DNA of 64,000 nucleotides from Beroe forskalii (Eukaryota; Ctenophora; Nuda; Beroida; Beroidae): the NCBI GenBank assembly GCA_011033025.1, contig WFMF01000038.1:124001-188000 (forward strand), written 5' to 3'. This document shows, piece after piece, positions 32,406 to 45,504 of this stretch. The notes under the pieces were generated by a model. It made no database searches and had not been told where the DNA came from. It was given only the letters and a program-made list of their open reading frames with translations. A program made the translations under genes and the position numbers. Position 1 is the stretch's first letter. Each line of letters begins with the position of its first letter.

Positions 32406-34118
32406 GAATAAGGGTCGCATGATTACAACTAATGAGTACTTATTTATCAAAAAACTAAGTCCTCATTGCATTAATTGAACTAGATTGACCTCTTCCCGTG
32501 GATCTAAGAAGATTTCTAACACCACCTCAATTAAATGTCATAAACTTCAAACATAGGACTATGCTTTATATATCAAGGTTAAACGTTTGATATTCTTCAC
32601 TAACTTTCTTGGGCTAAATACCAGCGTTAAAGCTGCAACTTTTCACTTTTTCAGGGGATTTGACTTGGTTTGACATTGACTGTGTTCCATAACCAAGGAC
32701 AGTGTCTAAACATCCGTTATTAACCACATTGGACCTATATGGTGAGTTCCAGGATAGGCCCTCAGGTGGTTGTAATGTGCCCCAGATATGTTTTGTTCAT
32801 TAATTGTGTCCGAGATGTGCCCCAAGTGTGCCCGAGTTGTACCCCAGATGGTTGTACCCGAATGCCCCAGGTGTTTTTTGTGCCCGAGGTGTGCCCAGGT
32901 TGTGCCCCAGCTGTGCATCGGCATATTACCAAGTTGCCAAATAATCTTACCGACCATTACAGGGAGAGCCTTTGTGGACAAATCGAGGACAAACAAAAAG
33001 TAAACACCACAGGGGATGACGCTTCGCTAATACTTCAAATCAGGATGGGTGCAAAATTGGGGAGATGTTTAATAAAGGTTATCGCGCATTGTGATCATCT
33101 AGAAAAATACCATTTTGGAAATTTTCCCAGTCGAAAATTTTCATTCCATGGTAAGAAATATCGAACATTGCATCTACTAAATGTTAAGATTGTGAGGCCG
33201 GGGATATGATTGGCGCTCGGCAGCATATTTTCAGACCACGAATTCACGATAATGATACCAAGTTTATATGGTGAACACCCGTTATTCTTTGCAAGCGTAG
33301 CAGATTTTCGCAGTACATATTCAAAAAATGAAATCATTCTTGCAGCAGATTCTGTAATATCAGATTACACATAAAGATAAAATGAAGTGTGTACAGCAGC
33401 TGTGGTGATATTTGCAAGATAATCCGACACTGCCGCTTTTGGATAATTTAACCAGTTTATTTGCTTTCTTTATTCTTTTCTTTCGGTTTTGTATATTAAC
33501 TCATCCAATTTATGTGCAATTGCAGTACAGCAAACCTGTCAAAACCTGTCATCACGCGTTGTGTGCCAAGGCGAAAGTTGCCTTACTTTTGGTTTCTCTT
33601 AGTACATATATAATGCAGATCACACAAGTTGTGTGAATTATTTTCGGATGGTAGTTGCTGATGTTCATATCTTAGGCATTTTATATCTTGTCCTTACATA
33701 ATGTTGTATTGTTTTTTCTAATTTTCTAATTTCTCATAGGAGCTGAAATCTCCATTTTCATCACCACTTTATACCTTGTCTCTACATAATGTTGTATTGT
33801 TTTTTCTAATTTTCTAATTTCTCATAGGAGCTGAAACCTCCATTTTCAACACCACTCTGACTTTGGCATGTCTGAAATCTCATGATTTTCCATCATGTGA
33901 CGCAGTCCCACCGGGTGGATTAGATATTTCATGAAATCATAAACTTACGATTGTAACTGGAATATCGAAGCTTCCAGATTAAGTGTGGCTATATAACGTG
34001 ATTGTACAGCGTTAAGTACCTGTGTCAAGTTGGGCTGCATATTAAATTACAGCTGCATATTATTCCGTCATTTGACGGCCTTTCTTGGGAGTTTACTCGT
34101 GTATTTCAATGTGTGCTC
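32406..34118. repeat. Long repeat present inverted at 61336-63015
   Basis: About 1.7 kb nearly identical to the complement of 61336-63015. It includes a run of GTGCCC(C/G)AG-type units at 32770-32920 whose ORFs on both strands are only the repeat translated, and an internal duplication of TTTCTCATAGGAGCTGAAA at 33735 and 33820. Confidence 0.88.
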
Positions 34119-37100
34119 ACAGTCAGAATTAGAATTAGAATTAGAATTATAAGAGGTCGTACATTTGTAATGCCGGACCCTATATAAAAGATGGTTAAAT
34201 TATAAAAAAGCAATAAATTAAATATATTACAAATGTTGCTAGGAGGGAAACTCCTCAAACCTATTAAAACCCCATAACCAAAAAAAAGTACGTAGAAACT
34301 CAAGAACTAGAAGGAGAATTGAAAGGGACCATAATCAAGTACCGGGTCATAGTCGGAAAGAACGAGGAAGGGTCGGGGTAAGAACCCTAACTCCATAGCT
34401 AATTTCAGCTGAAAGTTTTCGTAATCAACATGAACGAATGCTCTTCACAGTACAATATACGTTTACGAATGAGTTTGTACGACGATATGTTCCACTGTCC
34501 TCCCAGCTCCTCCACTCTCCTTCGCTGCTTCGCGCGTGGAAACGTACTTTAAGGTGTATAAAAAAAATAAAAAAATAATAGCCTTCCGGACTCCAGTCCT
34601 CCACTAAGGAGGACATCCCTTACATCTTTCCTATTTAAAGTCCACGTTCTGACCGCATGTTAACCACGGAAAACCACCTCAACTCGCCACAAGGACGAGG
34701 AGCGCATGGCTATTTTAATTATTTATCTAAAATTGAAACGTGCGTCATAAAATCTAAACGTGCGTCAGAAAATTGATACGTACAAAATTTCGTGGAACGA
34801 AATTTTACGAAATTGGCTCTCTCTCCCTCCCTCCACCCCTCCAAGTTTCTGTTGCGTAGGTATTCCGTCTGTATAAGGTGTGTAGGTATTCTGTCAGAAG
34901 GTTGTCCGTAGAGTAGGTATTCCGTCTGTAGAAGGTGTGTAGGTAGAAGGTATGTAGGGTAGGTAGAGTAGGTATTCCGTCTGTAGAAGGTGTGTAGGTA
35001 GAAGGTATGTAGAGTAGACATATTGCGAATGAGATACTTTGCCTGGACCCCTCTATATATACTAGCATTGACGAGATACGTAACATGATGTGGACTGATA
35101 AAGTGCGGTTATGCGAGAACTTGTTGCATGATGTTTGTTGCATGATAATATTAAATTACAGCTGCATATTATTCCGTCATTTGACGGCCTTTCTTGGGAG
35201 TTTACTCGTGTATTTCAATGTGTGCTCACAGTCAGAATTAGAATTAGAATTAGAATTATAAGAGGTCAAATTACATTTGTAATGCCGGACCCTATATAAA
35301 AGATGGTTAAATTATAAAAAAAAGCAATAAATTAAATATATATACAAATGTTGCTAGAGGAAACTCCTCAAACCTATTAAAACCCCATAACCAAAAGTAC
35401 GTAGAAACTCAAGAACTAGAAGGAGAATTGAAAGAAAAGAATGACCATAATCAAGCCACTGCTCCTCCCAGCTCCTCCACTCCTCCTTCGCTGCTTCGCG
35501 CGTGGGAAACGTACTTTAAGGTGTATAAAATAAAAAAATAATAGCCTTCCGGACTCAGTCCCTCCACTAAGGGAGGGACATCCCTTATCTTTCTATTTAA
35601 AGTCCACGTTCTGACCGCATGTTAACCACGGAAAACCACCTCAACTCGCCACAAGGACGAGGAGCGCATGGCTATTTTAATTATTTATCTAAAATTGAAA
35701 CGTGCGTCATAAAATCTAAACGTGCATCAGAAAATTGATACGTACAAAATTTCGTGGAACGTGAAATTTTACGAAATTGGCTCTCTCTCTCTCTCCCTCC
35801 CTCCACCCCTCCAAGTTTCTGTTGCGTAGGTATTCCGTCTGTAGAAGGTGTGTAGGTATTCCGTAGGTATTCTGTCAGAAGGTTGAGGTATGTAGGGTTG
35901 GTAGAGTAGGTATTCCGTCTGTAGAAGGTGTGTAGGTAGAAGGTATGTAGAGTAGACATATATCGAATGAGATACTTTGCCTGGACCCCCCTATATATAC
36001 TAGCATTGACGAGATACGTAACGTGATGTGGACTGATAAAGTGCGGTTATGCGAGAACTTGTTGCACGATGTTTGGAGCAGTGCGGTTATGGGAGAACCT
36101 AATGTTATGTTGATGATATAGCATGAGATCACCGTCAGTGTGACGAGAATACCATTATCCTCAAATTATCTCATTATCAATCCAGGACAGGATATAAAAG
36201 ATGGTTAACGAAAGATTAACTATTATAAAAAAAGCAATAAATTAAATATATATACAAATGTTGCTAGGAGGGAAACTCCTCAAACCTATTAAAACCCCAT
36301 AATCAAAAGTACGTAGAAACTCAAGTGGAAAAAGAAGAATTAAAAAAGAAAAGTGTTTAACGTTTCTCCTGAAGTCATAGCTCGGAAAGAACGAGGAAGG
36401 GTCGGGGTAGGTATTCCGTCTGTAGAAGGTGTGTGGTATTTTATCTGTAAAATTTCTGTCAGAAGGTTGTCCGTGGTAGGTATTCCGTCTGTAGAAGGTG
36501 TGGGCCAGAAGGTATGAGGGGTAGGTAAAGGTACAAAATGAAGGTGTTAGGTAGACCTATGTAGAGTAGACATATTGCGAATGAGATACTTTGCCTGGAC
36601 CCCTCTATATATACTAGCATTGACGAGATACGTAACATGATGTGGACTGATAAAGTGCGGTTATGCAGTGAACTTGTTGCATGATGTTTGTTGCATGATA
36701 TAATGCAGTGGATCACGCAAGTTGTGAGTTATTTTCGGATGTGTATTTCAATGTGTGCTCACAGTCAGAATTAGAATTAGAATTAGAATTATAAGGGTCA
36801 AATTACGACTTGTAATGCCGGACCCTATAAAAGATAGTTAAATTATGTCATACAATAAATTAAATATATATACAAATGTTGCATAGGAGGGAAACTCCTC
36901 AAACCTATTAAAAACCCCATAACCAAAAAAGTACATAGAACTCAAGAACTAGAAGGAGAATTGAAAGAAGTCTGATGACCATAATCAAGTGTTGCCAAAG
37001 TCATTAGCTGGAAAGAACGAGGAAATCTTTTCGGTTCAAAGTGCCTAACTCCATGCTAATTTCATGTTCATTGTGATACTAACATGAACGAATGCTCTTC

Positions 37101-38375
37101 ACAGTACAATACTTCGATTGCATTATATGCATAACTAGTTTCATTCGTTCCTGTTAACATAACTACGTTCACGAATGAGTTTGTACGACGATATGTTCCA
37201 CTGGTCCTCCCAATCTCCTGTTCTACCTCCCTCATCGCTGCTTCAAAATATGTCCTGCGTGGAAAAGTGGGATGTTTTTAAGGTGTATAAAAAATAAAAA
37301 AATAATAGCCTTCGGACTCCAGTCCCCTCCACTAAGGGAGGGACATCCCTACATCTTCCTATTTAAAGTCCACGTTCTGACCGCATGTTAACCACGGAAA
37401 ACCACCTCAACTCGCCACAAGGACGAGGAGCGCATGGCTATTTTAATTATTTATCTAAAATTGAAACGTGCGTCATAAAATCTAAACGTGCGTCAGAAAA
37501 TTGATACGTACAAAATTTCGTGGAACGTGAAATTTTACGAAATTGGCTCCTCTCTCTCTCTCTCTCCCTCCCTCCACCCCTCCAAGTTTCTGTTGCGTAG
37601 GTATTCCGTCTGTAGAAGGTGTGTAGGTATTCCGTAGGTATTCTGTCAGAAGGTTGTCCGTAGAGTAGGTATTCCGTCTGTAGAAGGTGTGTAGGTAGAA
37701 GGTATGTAGGGTAGGTAGAGTAGGTATTCCGTCTGTAGAAGGTGTGTAGGTAGAAGGTATGTAGAGTAGACATATTGCGAATGAGATACTTTGCCTGGAC
37801 CCCTCTATATATACTAGCATTGACGAGATACGTAACATGATGTGGACTGATAAAGTGCGGTTATGCGAGAACTTGTTGCATGATGTTTGTTGCATGATAT
37901 AATGCAGATCACCAAAGTTGCATGAGTTATTTTCGGATGGTAGTAGCTGATGTTGTTAGACATTTTATATCTTGTCTCTAGCCATAATCTTGTATTGTTT
38001 TTTTTAATTTACTAATTTCTCATACAGAGCTGAAATCTCCATTTTCAACGCCACTCTGACTTTGGCATGCCTGAAATCTCATGATTTTGCATCATGTGAC
38101 GCAGTCCCACCAAGGGTGGATTAGATATTTCATGAAATCATAAACTTACGATTGTAACTGGACTGTATCGAAGCTTCCAGATTAAGTGTGGCTATATAAT
38201 GTGATTGTGTTGTACAGCGTTAAGTACCTGTGTCAAGTTGGGCTGCACTTAAATTACAGCTGCATAATATTCCGTCATTTGACGGCCTTTCTTTGGGAGT
38301 TTACTCGTGTAGTTCAATGCGTGCTCACAGTCATAGGTCGGAAAGAACGAGGAAGGGTCGGGGTAAGAACCGAAC

Positions 38376-38544
38376 CAGGGGCGTAGCCAGATTTTTGAAA
38401 AGGAGGCGTCGAAACCTGTTCAATGTTGTATTTTGCTTGGCTCAAAGCTCTCATTATGACAAAATGCTAAAATGAACAAAATTTCGCAATCTCTGTCCAA
38501 TTTTAGGCAGCCTTTCAGCTCGCCTTCCCCTGGCTACGCCCCTG
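38376..38544. mobile_element. hAT-type MITE, copy 1 of 4
   Basis: CAGGGGCGTAGCCAG ... CTGGCTACGCCCCTG, 169 bp, flanked by AACCGAAC and AACCGAGC (7 of 8 matching). The interior is non-coding. Confidence 0.85.
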
Positions 38545-39947
38545 AACCGAGCATCGTCCTTAACTCCCATAGCTAATTTCAGCTGATAGTTTTCGTAACT
38601 AACATAGTTAGAATGCTCTTCACAGTACAATACTTGATTGCATTATATGCATAACTAGGGGGTTTACTCGTGTATTTCAATGGCTTATGATGATTAAATA
38701 AGCCATTGAAATACCGTCTGTAGAAGGTGTGTAGGTAGAAGGTATCGTGTAGGTAGAGTAGGTATTCCGTCTGTAGAAGATTGTGTATGTAGAAGGTATG
38801 TAGAGTAGACATATTGTGAATGAGATACTTTGCCTGGACCCTCTATATACTAGCATTGACGAGATACGTAACATGATGTGGACTGATAAAGTGCGGTTAT
38901 GCGAGAACTTGTTGCATGATGTTTGTTGCATGATATAATGCAGATCACGCAAGTTGTGTGAGTTATTATTTTCGGATGTGTATTTCAATGTGTGCTCACA
39001 GTCAGAATTAGAATTAGAATTAGAATTATAAGAGGTCAAATTACATTTGTAATGCGGACCCTATATAAAAGATGGTTAAATTATAAAAAAAGCAATAAAT
39101 TAAATATATATACAAATGTTGCTAGGAGGAAACTCCTCAAACCTATTAAAAACCCCCATAACCAAAAAGTACGTAGAAACTCAAGAACTAGAAGGAGAAT
39201 TGAAAGAAAAGAGTGACCATAATCAAGTACCGGAAAGTCATAGCTCGGAAAGAACGAGGAAGGGTCAAAATTAAGAACCCTAACTCCCATAGCTAATTTC
39301 AGCTGGCTCCACCGTAACTAACATGAACGAATGCTCTTCACAGTACAATACTTCGATTGCATTATATGCATAACTAGTTTCATTCGTTACTGTTAACATA
39401 ACTTACGTTTACGAATGAGTTTGTACGACGATATGTTCCACTGCTCCTCCCAGCTCCTCCACTCCTCCTTCGCTGCTTCGCGCGTGGGAAACGTACTTTT
39501 AAGGTGTATAAAAAAATAAAAAAGATAATAGCCTTCCGGACTCCAGTCCCCTCCACTAAGGGAGGGGACATCCCTTACATACTTTACTAATTTCTCATAG
39601 GAGCTGAAATCTCCATTTTCAACGCCACTCTGACTTTGGCATGCCTGAAATCTCATGATTTTGCATCATGTGACGCAGTCCCACCGGGTGGATTAGATAT
39701 TTCATGAAATCATAAACTTACGATTGTAACTGGACTGTATCGAAGCTTCCAGATTAAGTGTGGCTATATAATGTGATTGTGTTGTACAGCGTTAAGTACC
39801 TGTGTCAAGTTGGGCTGCATATTAAATTACAGCTGCATAATATTCCGTCATTTGACGGCCTTTCTTGGGAGTATATTCGTGTATTTCAATGCGTGCTCAC
39901 AGTCATAGGTCGGAAAGAACGAGGAAGGGTCGGGGTAAGAACCGAAC

Positions 39948-40122
39948 CAGGGGCGTAGCCAGATTTTTGAAAAGGAGGCGTCGAAACCTGTTCAATGTTG
40001 TATTTTGCTTGGCTCAAAGCTCTCATTATGACAAAATGCTAAAATGAACAAAATTTTCGCAATCTCTGTCCAAAAAGGGCGAGGCAGCCGCTTGTGTCGC
40101 CTTCCCCCTGGCTACGCCCCTG
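39948..40122. mobile_element. hAT-type MITE, copy 2 of 4
   Basis: Same ends and same AACCGAAC / AACCGAGC flanks as copy 1, which shows it was copied with the array unit. Interior differs by a GGGCGAGGCAGCCGCTTG stretch. Confidence 0.85.
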
Positions 40123-42181
40123 AACCGAGCATCGTCCTTAACTCCCATAGCTAATATTCAGCTGATAGTTTTCGTAACTAACATGAACGAATGCTCTTCA
40201 CAGTACAATACTTCGATTGCATTATATGCATAACTAGGGAGTTTACTCGTGTATTTCAATGGCTTATGATGATTAAATAAGCCATTGAAATACTCCGTCT
40301 GTAGAAGGTGTGTAGGTAGAAGGTATGTGTGTAGGTAGAGTAGGTATTCCGTCTGTAGAAGGTGTGTATGTAGAAGGTATGTAGAGTAGACATATTGCGA
40401 ATGAGATACTTTGCCTGGACCCCTCTATATATACTAGCATTGACGAGATACGTAACATGATGTGGACTGATAAAGTGCGGTTATGCGAGAACTTGTTGCA
40501 TGATGTTTGTTGCATGATATAATGCAGATCACGCAAGTTGTGTGAGTTATTTTCGGATGTGTATTTCAATGTGTGCTCACAGTCAGAATTAGAATTAGAA
40601 TTAGAATTATAAGAGGTCAAATTACATTTGTAATGCCGGACCCTATATAAAAGATGGTTAAATTATAAAAAAAAGCAATAAATTAAATATATATACAAAT
40701 GTTGCTAGGAGGGAAACTCCTCAAACCTATTAAAAACCCCATAACCAAAAAAGTACGTAGAAACTCAAGAACTAGAAGGAGAATTGAAAGAAAAGAGTGA
40801 CCATAATCAAGTACCGGAAAGTCATAGCTCGGAAAGAACGAGGAAGGGTCGGGGTAAGAACCCTAACTTCCATAGCTAATTTCAGCTGAAAGTTTTCGTA
40901 ACTAACATGAACGAATGCTCTTCACAGTACAATACTTCGATTGCATTATATGCATAACTAGTTTCATTCGTTACTGTTAACATAACTTACGTTTACGAAT
41001 GAGTTTGTACGACGATATGTTCCACTGCTCCTCCCAGCTCCTCCACTCCTCCTTCGCTGCTTCGCGCGTGGGAAACGTACTTTTAAGGTGTATAAAAAAA
41101 TAAAAAAAATAATAGCCTTCCGGACTCCAGTCCCCTCCACTAAGGGAGGGGACATCCCTTACATCTTTCCTATTTAAAGTCCACGTTCTGACCGCATGTT
41201 AACCACGGAAAACCACCTCAACTCGCCACAAGGACGAGGAGCGCATGGCTATTTTAATTATTTATCTAAAATTGAAACGTGCGTCATAAAATCTAAACGT
41301 GCGTCAGAAAATTGATACGTACAAAATTTCGTGGAACGTGAAATTTTACGAAATTGGCTCCTCTCTCTCTCTCTCTCTCTCCCTCCACCCCTCCAAGTTT
41401 CTGTTGCGTAGGTATTCCGTCTGTAGAAGGTGTGTAGGTATTCCGTAGGTATTCTGTCAGAAGGTTGTCCGTAGAGTAGGTATTCCGTCTGTAGAAGGTG
41501 TGTAGGTAGAAGGTATGTAGGGTAGGTAGAGTAGGTATTCCGTCTGTAGAAGGTGTGTAGGTAGAAGGTATGTAGAGTAGACATATTGCGAATGAGATAC
41601 TTTGCCTGGACCCCTCTATATATACTAGCATTGACGAGATACGTAACATGATGTGGACTGATAAAGTGCGGTTATGCGAGAACTTGTTGCATGATGTTTG
41701 TTGCATGATATAATGCAGATCACGCAAGTTGTGTGAGTTATTTTCGGATGGTAGTAGCTGATGTTGTTAGACATTTTATATCTTGTCTCTACATAATCTT
41801 GTATTGTTTTTTTTAATTTACTAATTTCTCATAGGAGCTGAAATCTCCATTTTCAACGCCACTCTGACTTTGGCATGCCTGAAATCTCATGATTTTGCAT
41901 CATGTGACGCAGTCCCACCGGGTGGATTAGATATTTCATGAAATCATAAACTTACGATTGTAACTGGACTGTATCGAAGCTTCCAGATTAAGTGTGGCTA
42001 TATAATGTGATTGTGTTGTACAGCGTTAAGTACCTGTGTCAAGTTGGGCTGCATATTAAATTACAGCTGCATATTATTCCGTCATTTGACGGCCTTTCTT
42101 GGGAGTTTACTCGTGTATTTCAATGCGTGCTCACAGTCATAGGTCGGAAAGAACGAGGAAGGGTCGGGGTAAGAACCGAAC

Positions 42182-42357
42182 CAGGGGCGTAGCCAGATTT
42201 TTTGAAAAGGAGGCGTCGAAACCTGTTCAATGTTGTATTTTGCTTGGCTCAAAGCTCTCATTATGACAAAATGCTAAAATGAACAAAATTTTCGCAATCT
42301 CTGTCCAAAAAGGGCGAGGCAGCCGCTTGTGTCGCCTTCCCCCTGGCTACGCCCCTG
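42182..42357. mobile_element. hAT-type MITE, copy 3 of 4
   Basis: Same ends, interior and flanks as copy 2. Confidence 0.85.
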
Positions 42358-44289
42358 AACCGAGCATCGTCCTTAACTCCCATAGCTAATTTCAGCTGAA
42401 AGTTTTCGTAACTAACATGAACGAATGCTCTTCACAGTACAATACTTCGATTGCATTATATGCATAACTAGGGAGTTTACTCGTGTATTTCAATGGCTTA
42501 TGATGATTAAATAGTGTATAAATAGACCAAAGTCAAGATATTATTTGGTGTGTGTTTTTCCACTGCTCCACTGCTCCTCCCAGCTCCTCCACTCCTCCTT
42601 CGCTGCTTCGCGCGTGGGAAACGTACTTTTAAAGGTGTATAAAAAAATAAAAAAAAATAATAGCCTTCCGGACTCCAGTCCCATGCATAGCTAATTTCAG
42701 CTGATAGTTTTCGTAACTAACATGAACGAATGCTCTTCACAGTACAATACTTCGATTGCTAGTTTCATTCGTTACTGTTAACACTTCATTACTTACGTTT
42801 ACGAATGAGTTTGTACGACGATGTGGAGACATTTAAAAGTTATAGGGCATTGTAAGCATCTAGAAACATATCTTTTTACTCGTGTAGTTCAATGGGGAGA
42901 CATTTAAAAGTTATAGGGCATTGTAAGCATCTAGAAACATATCTTTTTATAAAAACTTTCCCAGCTCCTCCACTCCTCCTTCGCTGCTTCGCGCGTGGGA
43001 AACGTACTTTTAAAGGTGTATAAAAAAATAAAAAAAATAATAGCCTTCCGGACTCCAGTCCCATGCATAGCTAATTTCAGCTGATAGTTTTCGTAACTAA
43101 CATGAACGAATGCTCTTCACAGTACAATACTTCGATTGCTAGTTTCATTCGTTACTGTTAACACTTCATTACTTACGTTTACGAATGAGTTTGTACGACG
43201 ATGTGGAGACATTTAAAAGTTATAGGGCATTGTAAGCATCTAGAAACATATCTTTTTACTCGTGTAGTTCAATGGGGAGACATTTAAAAGTTATAGGGCA
43301 TTGTAAGCATCTAGAAACATATCTTTTTATAAAAACTTTCCCAGTCGAAAAAAAACCCTGAAATCTACTGGTGTGTGTTTTTCCACTGCTCCACTGCTCC
43401 TCCCAGCTCCTCCACTCCTCCTTCGCTTTATAAAAAAAAGCAATAAATTAAATATATATACAAATGTTGCTAGGAGGGAAACTCCTCAAACCTATTAAAA
43501 ACCCCATAACCAAAAAAGTACGTAGAAACTCAAGAACTAGAAGGAGAATTGAAAGAAAAGAGTGACCATAATCAAGTACCGGAAAGTCATAGCTCGGAAA
43601 GAACGAGGAAGGGTCGGGGTAGGAACCCTAACTTCCATAGCTAATTTCAGCTGAAAGTTTTCGTAACTAACATGAACGAATGCTCTTCACAGTACAATAC
43701 TTCGATTGCATTATATGCATAACTAGTTTCATTCGTTACTGTTAACATAACTTACGTTTACGAATGAGTTTGTACGACGATATGTTCCACTGCTCCTCCC
43801 AGCTCCTCCACTCCTCCTTCGCTGCTTCGCGCGTGGGAAACGTACTTTAAGGTGTATAAAAAATAAAAAGATAATAGCCTTCGGACTCCAGTCCCTCCAC
43901 TAAGGGAGGGACATCCTTACATACTTTACTAATTTCTCATAGGAGCTGAAATCTCCATTTTCAACGCCACTCTGACTTTGGCATGCCTGAAATCTCATGA
44001 TTTTGCATCATGTGACGCAGTCCCACCGGGTGGATTAGATATTTCATGAAATCATAAACTTACGATTGTAACTGGACTGTATCGAAGCTTCCAGATTAAG
44101 TGTGGCTATATAATGTGATTGTGTTGTACAGCGTTAAGTACCTGTGTCAAGTTGGGCTGCATATTAAATTACAGCTGCATAATATTCCGTCATTTGACGG
44201 CCTTTCTTGGGAGTTTACTCGTGTAGTTCAATGCGTGCTCACAGTCATAGGTCGGAAAGAACGAGGAAGGGTCGGGGTAAGAACCGAAC

Positions 44290-44463
44290 CAGGGGCGTAG
44301 CCAGATTTTTGAAAAGGAGGCGTCGAAACCTGTTCAATGTTGTATTTTGCTTGGCTCAAAGCTCTCATTATGACAAAATGCTAAAATGAACAAAATTTTC
44401 GCAATCTCTGTCCAAAAAGGGCGAGGCAGCCGCTTGTGTCGCCTTCCCCCTGGCTACGCCCTG
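44290..44463. mobile_element. hAT-type MITE, copy 4 of 4
   Basis: As copies 2 and 3, but the right terminus is shortened (GGCTACGCCCTG) and the right flank reads AACCAGC, so it is slightly decayed or poorly resolved. Confidence 0.8.
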
Positions 44464-44986
44464 AACCAGCATCGTCCTTAACTCCCATAGCTAATTTCAG
44501 CTGATAGTTTTCGTAACTAACATGAACGAATGCTCTTCACAGTACAATACTTCGATTGCATTATATGCATAACTAAGGGAGTTTACTCGTGTATTTCAAT
44601 GGCTTGATGATTAAATAAGCCATTGAAATACTCCGTCTGTAGAAGGTGTAGGTAGAAGGTATGTGTGTGGGTAGAGTAGTATTCCGTCTGTAGAAGGTGT
44701 GTATGTAGAAGGTATGTAGAGTAGACATATTGCAGATGAGATACTTTGCCTGGACCCCTCTATATATACTAGCATTGACGAGATACGTAACATGATGTGG
44801 ACTGATAAAGTGCGGTTATGCGAAACTTGTTGCATGATGTTTGTTGCATGATATAATGCAGATCACGCAAGTTGTGTGAGTTATTTTCGGATGTGTATTT
44901 CATGTGTGCTCACAGTCAGAATTAGAATTAGAATTAGAATTATAAGAGGTCAAATTACATTTGTAATACCGGACCCTATAAAAGAT

Positions 44987-45086
44987 NNNNNNNNNNNNNN
45001 NNNNNNNNNNNNNNNNNNNNNNNNNNNNNNNNNNNNNNNNNNNNNNNNNNNNNNNNNNNNNNNNNNNNNNNNNNNNNNNNNNNNNN
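44987..45086. other. Assembly gap (100 N)
   Basis: Exactly 100 Ns, the usual placeholder for a gap of unknown size. It lies inside a repeat unit, so the true array is longer than shown and the join to the right is less certain. Confidence 0.99.
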
Positions 45087-45125
45087 ATTGAGAACCTCTG
45101 CTTCAAGAACTTCAAACGGAAAGAG
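45087..45125 (+). CDS. Possible exon 3' end next to the gap
   Basis: The first bases after the gap read open as IENLCFKNFKRK and end on GGAAAGA|GTGAGTG, a consensus donor. The family is not recognised, and the exon start is in the gap. It may belong to a gene mostly lost there. Confidence 0.3.
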
Positions 45126-45373
45126 TGAGTGTTTCTATATGATTCATACACCCTGGCATGACTGCCCATGCGTGATTCTTGATTACACCAGAGCTTGATT
45201 TATTTATTTTCATCTTTAGTGTGAGTTTGTTCTGAGTGTTCGTGTGTGTTTGGTTTGATTTACCCTCCTCTGCTGCTCCCCACACAATCACATAGCGAGT
45301 CTGTAAACCAGTCTGTCAATATACAGCACCAATACCCTCGTCTACACCCACCTAACCATTTTAAAGCGGCGCC

Positions 45374-45504
45374 ATGGTCCGGTCCCGCACTGAGTTTAGT
45401 CGGAGTACAATCCGACGGTTGAACCCGTTGGCTCAGTCGACGATTGCAAAGGACGACATGGCGGACTTAGAGGAGCCAGGGATAACGGCAGAGTTGCTTC
45501 CATG
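45374..45504 (+). CDS. Possible first exon of an unrecognised gene
   Basis: ATG at 45374 in GCGCCATGG context, then 43 open codons (MVRSRTEFSRSTIRRLNPLA ... EEPGITAELLP) up to CCATG|GTAACT, a plausible donor. It is richer in CG than the surroundings. No following exon was found before 47 kb, so this rests on the start context and donor only. Confidence 0.35.

Larger units (their letters stand above)
34430..44986. repeat. Complex repeat array in inverted orientation relative to 26-30 kb
   Basis: Modules from 26-30 kb reappear reversed: the GTAGGTATTCCGTCTGTAGA minisatellite at about 34853-35022, 35826-35962, 36408-36560, 37595-37772, 38712-38806, 40292-40388, 41405-41583 and 44632-44724; the GGGAGGGGACATCCC / CGAAGCAGCGAAGGAGGAG segment; and GAATTA microsatellites at about 34127, 35232, 36768, 39003, 40583 and 44918. 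ORFs here (YTPSTDGIPT-type peptides) are the minisatellite translated. 42815-43340 holds a further near-perfect 400-bp duplication. No gene is seen; the array ends in the assembly gap. Confidence 0.85.

Noticed and set aside
32706..33003. ORFs on both strands in the GTGCCCCAG region and its copy at 62396-62717
   Set aside because: A short tandem repeat that is open in several frames; the two inverted copies do not preserve one frame.
26800..41727. Many ORFs encoding YTPSTDGIPT / STLHTFYLHTFYRRN peptides
   Set aside because: All are translations of the CTTCTACAGACGGAATACC minisatellite; frames change from copy to copy and no codon bias is visible.
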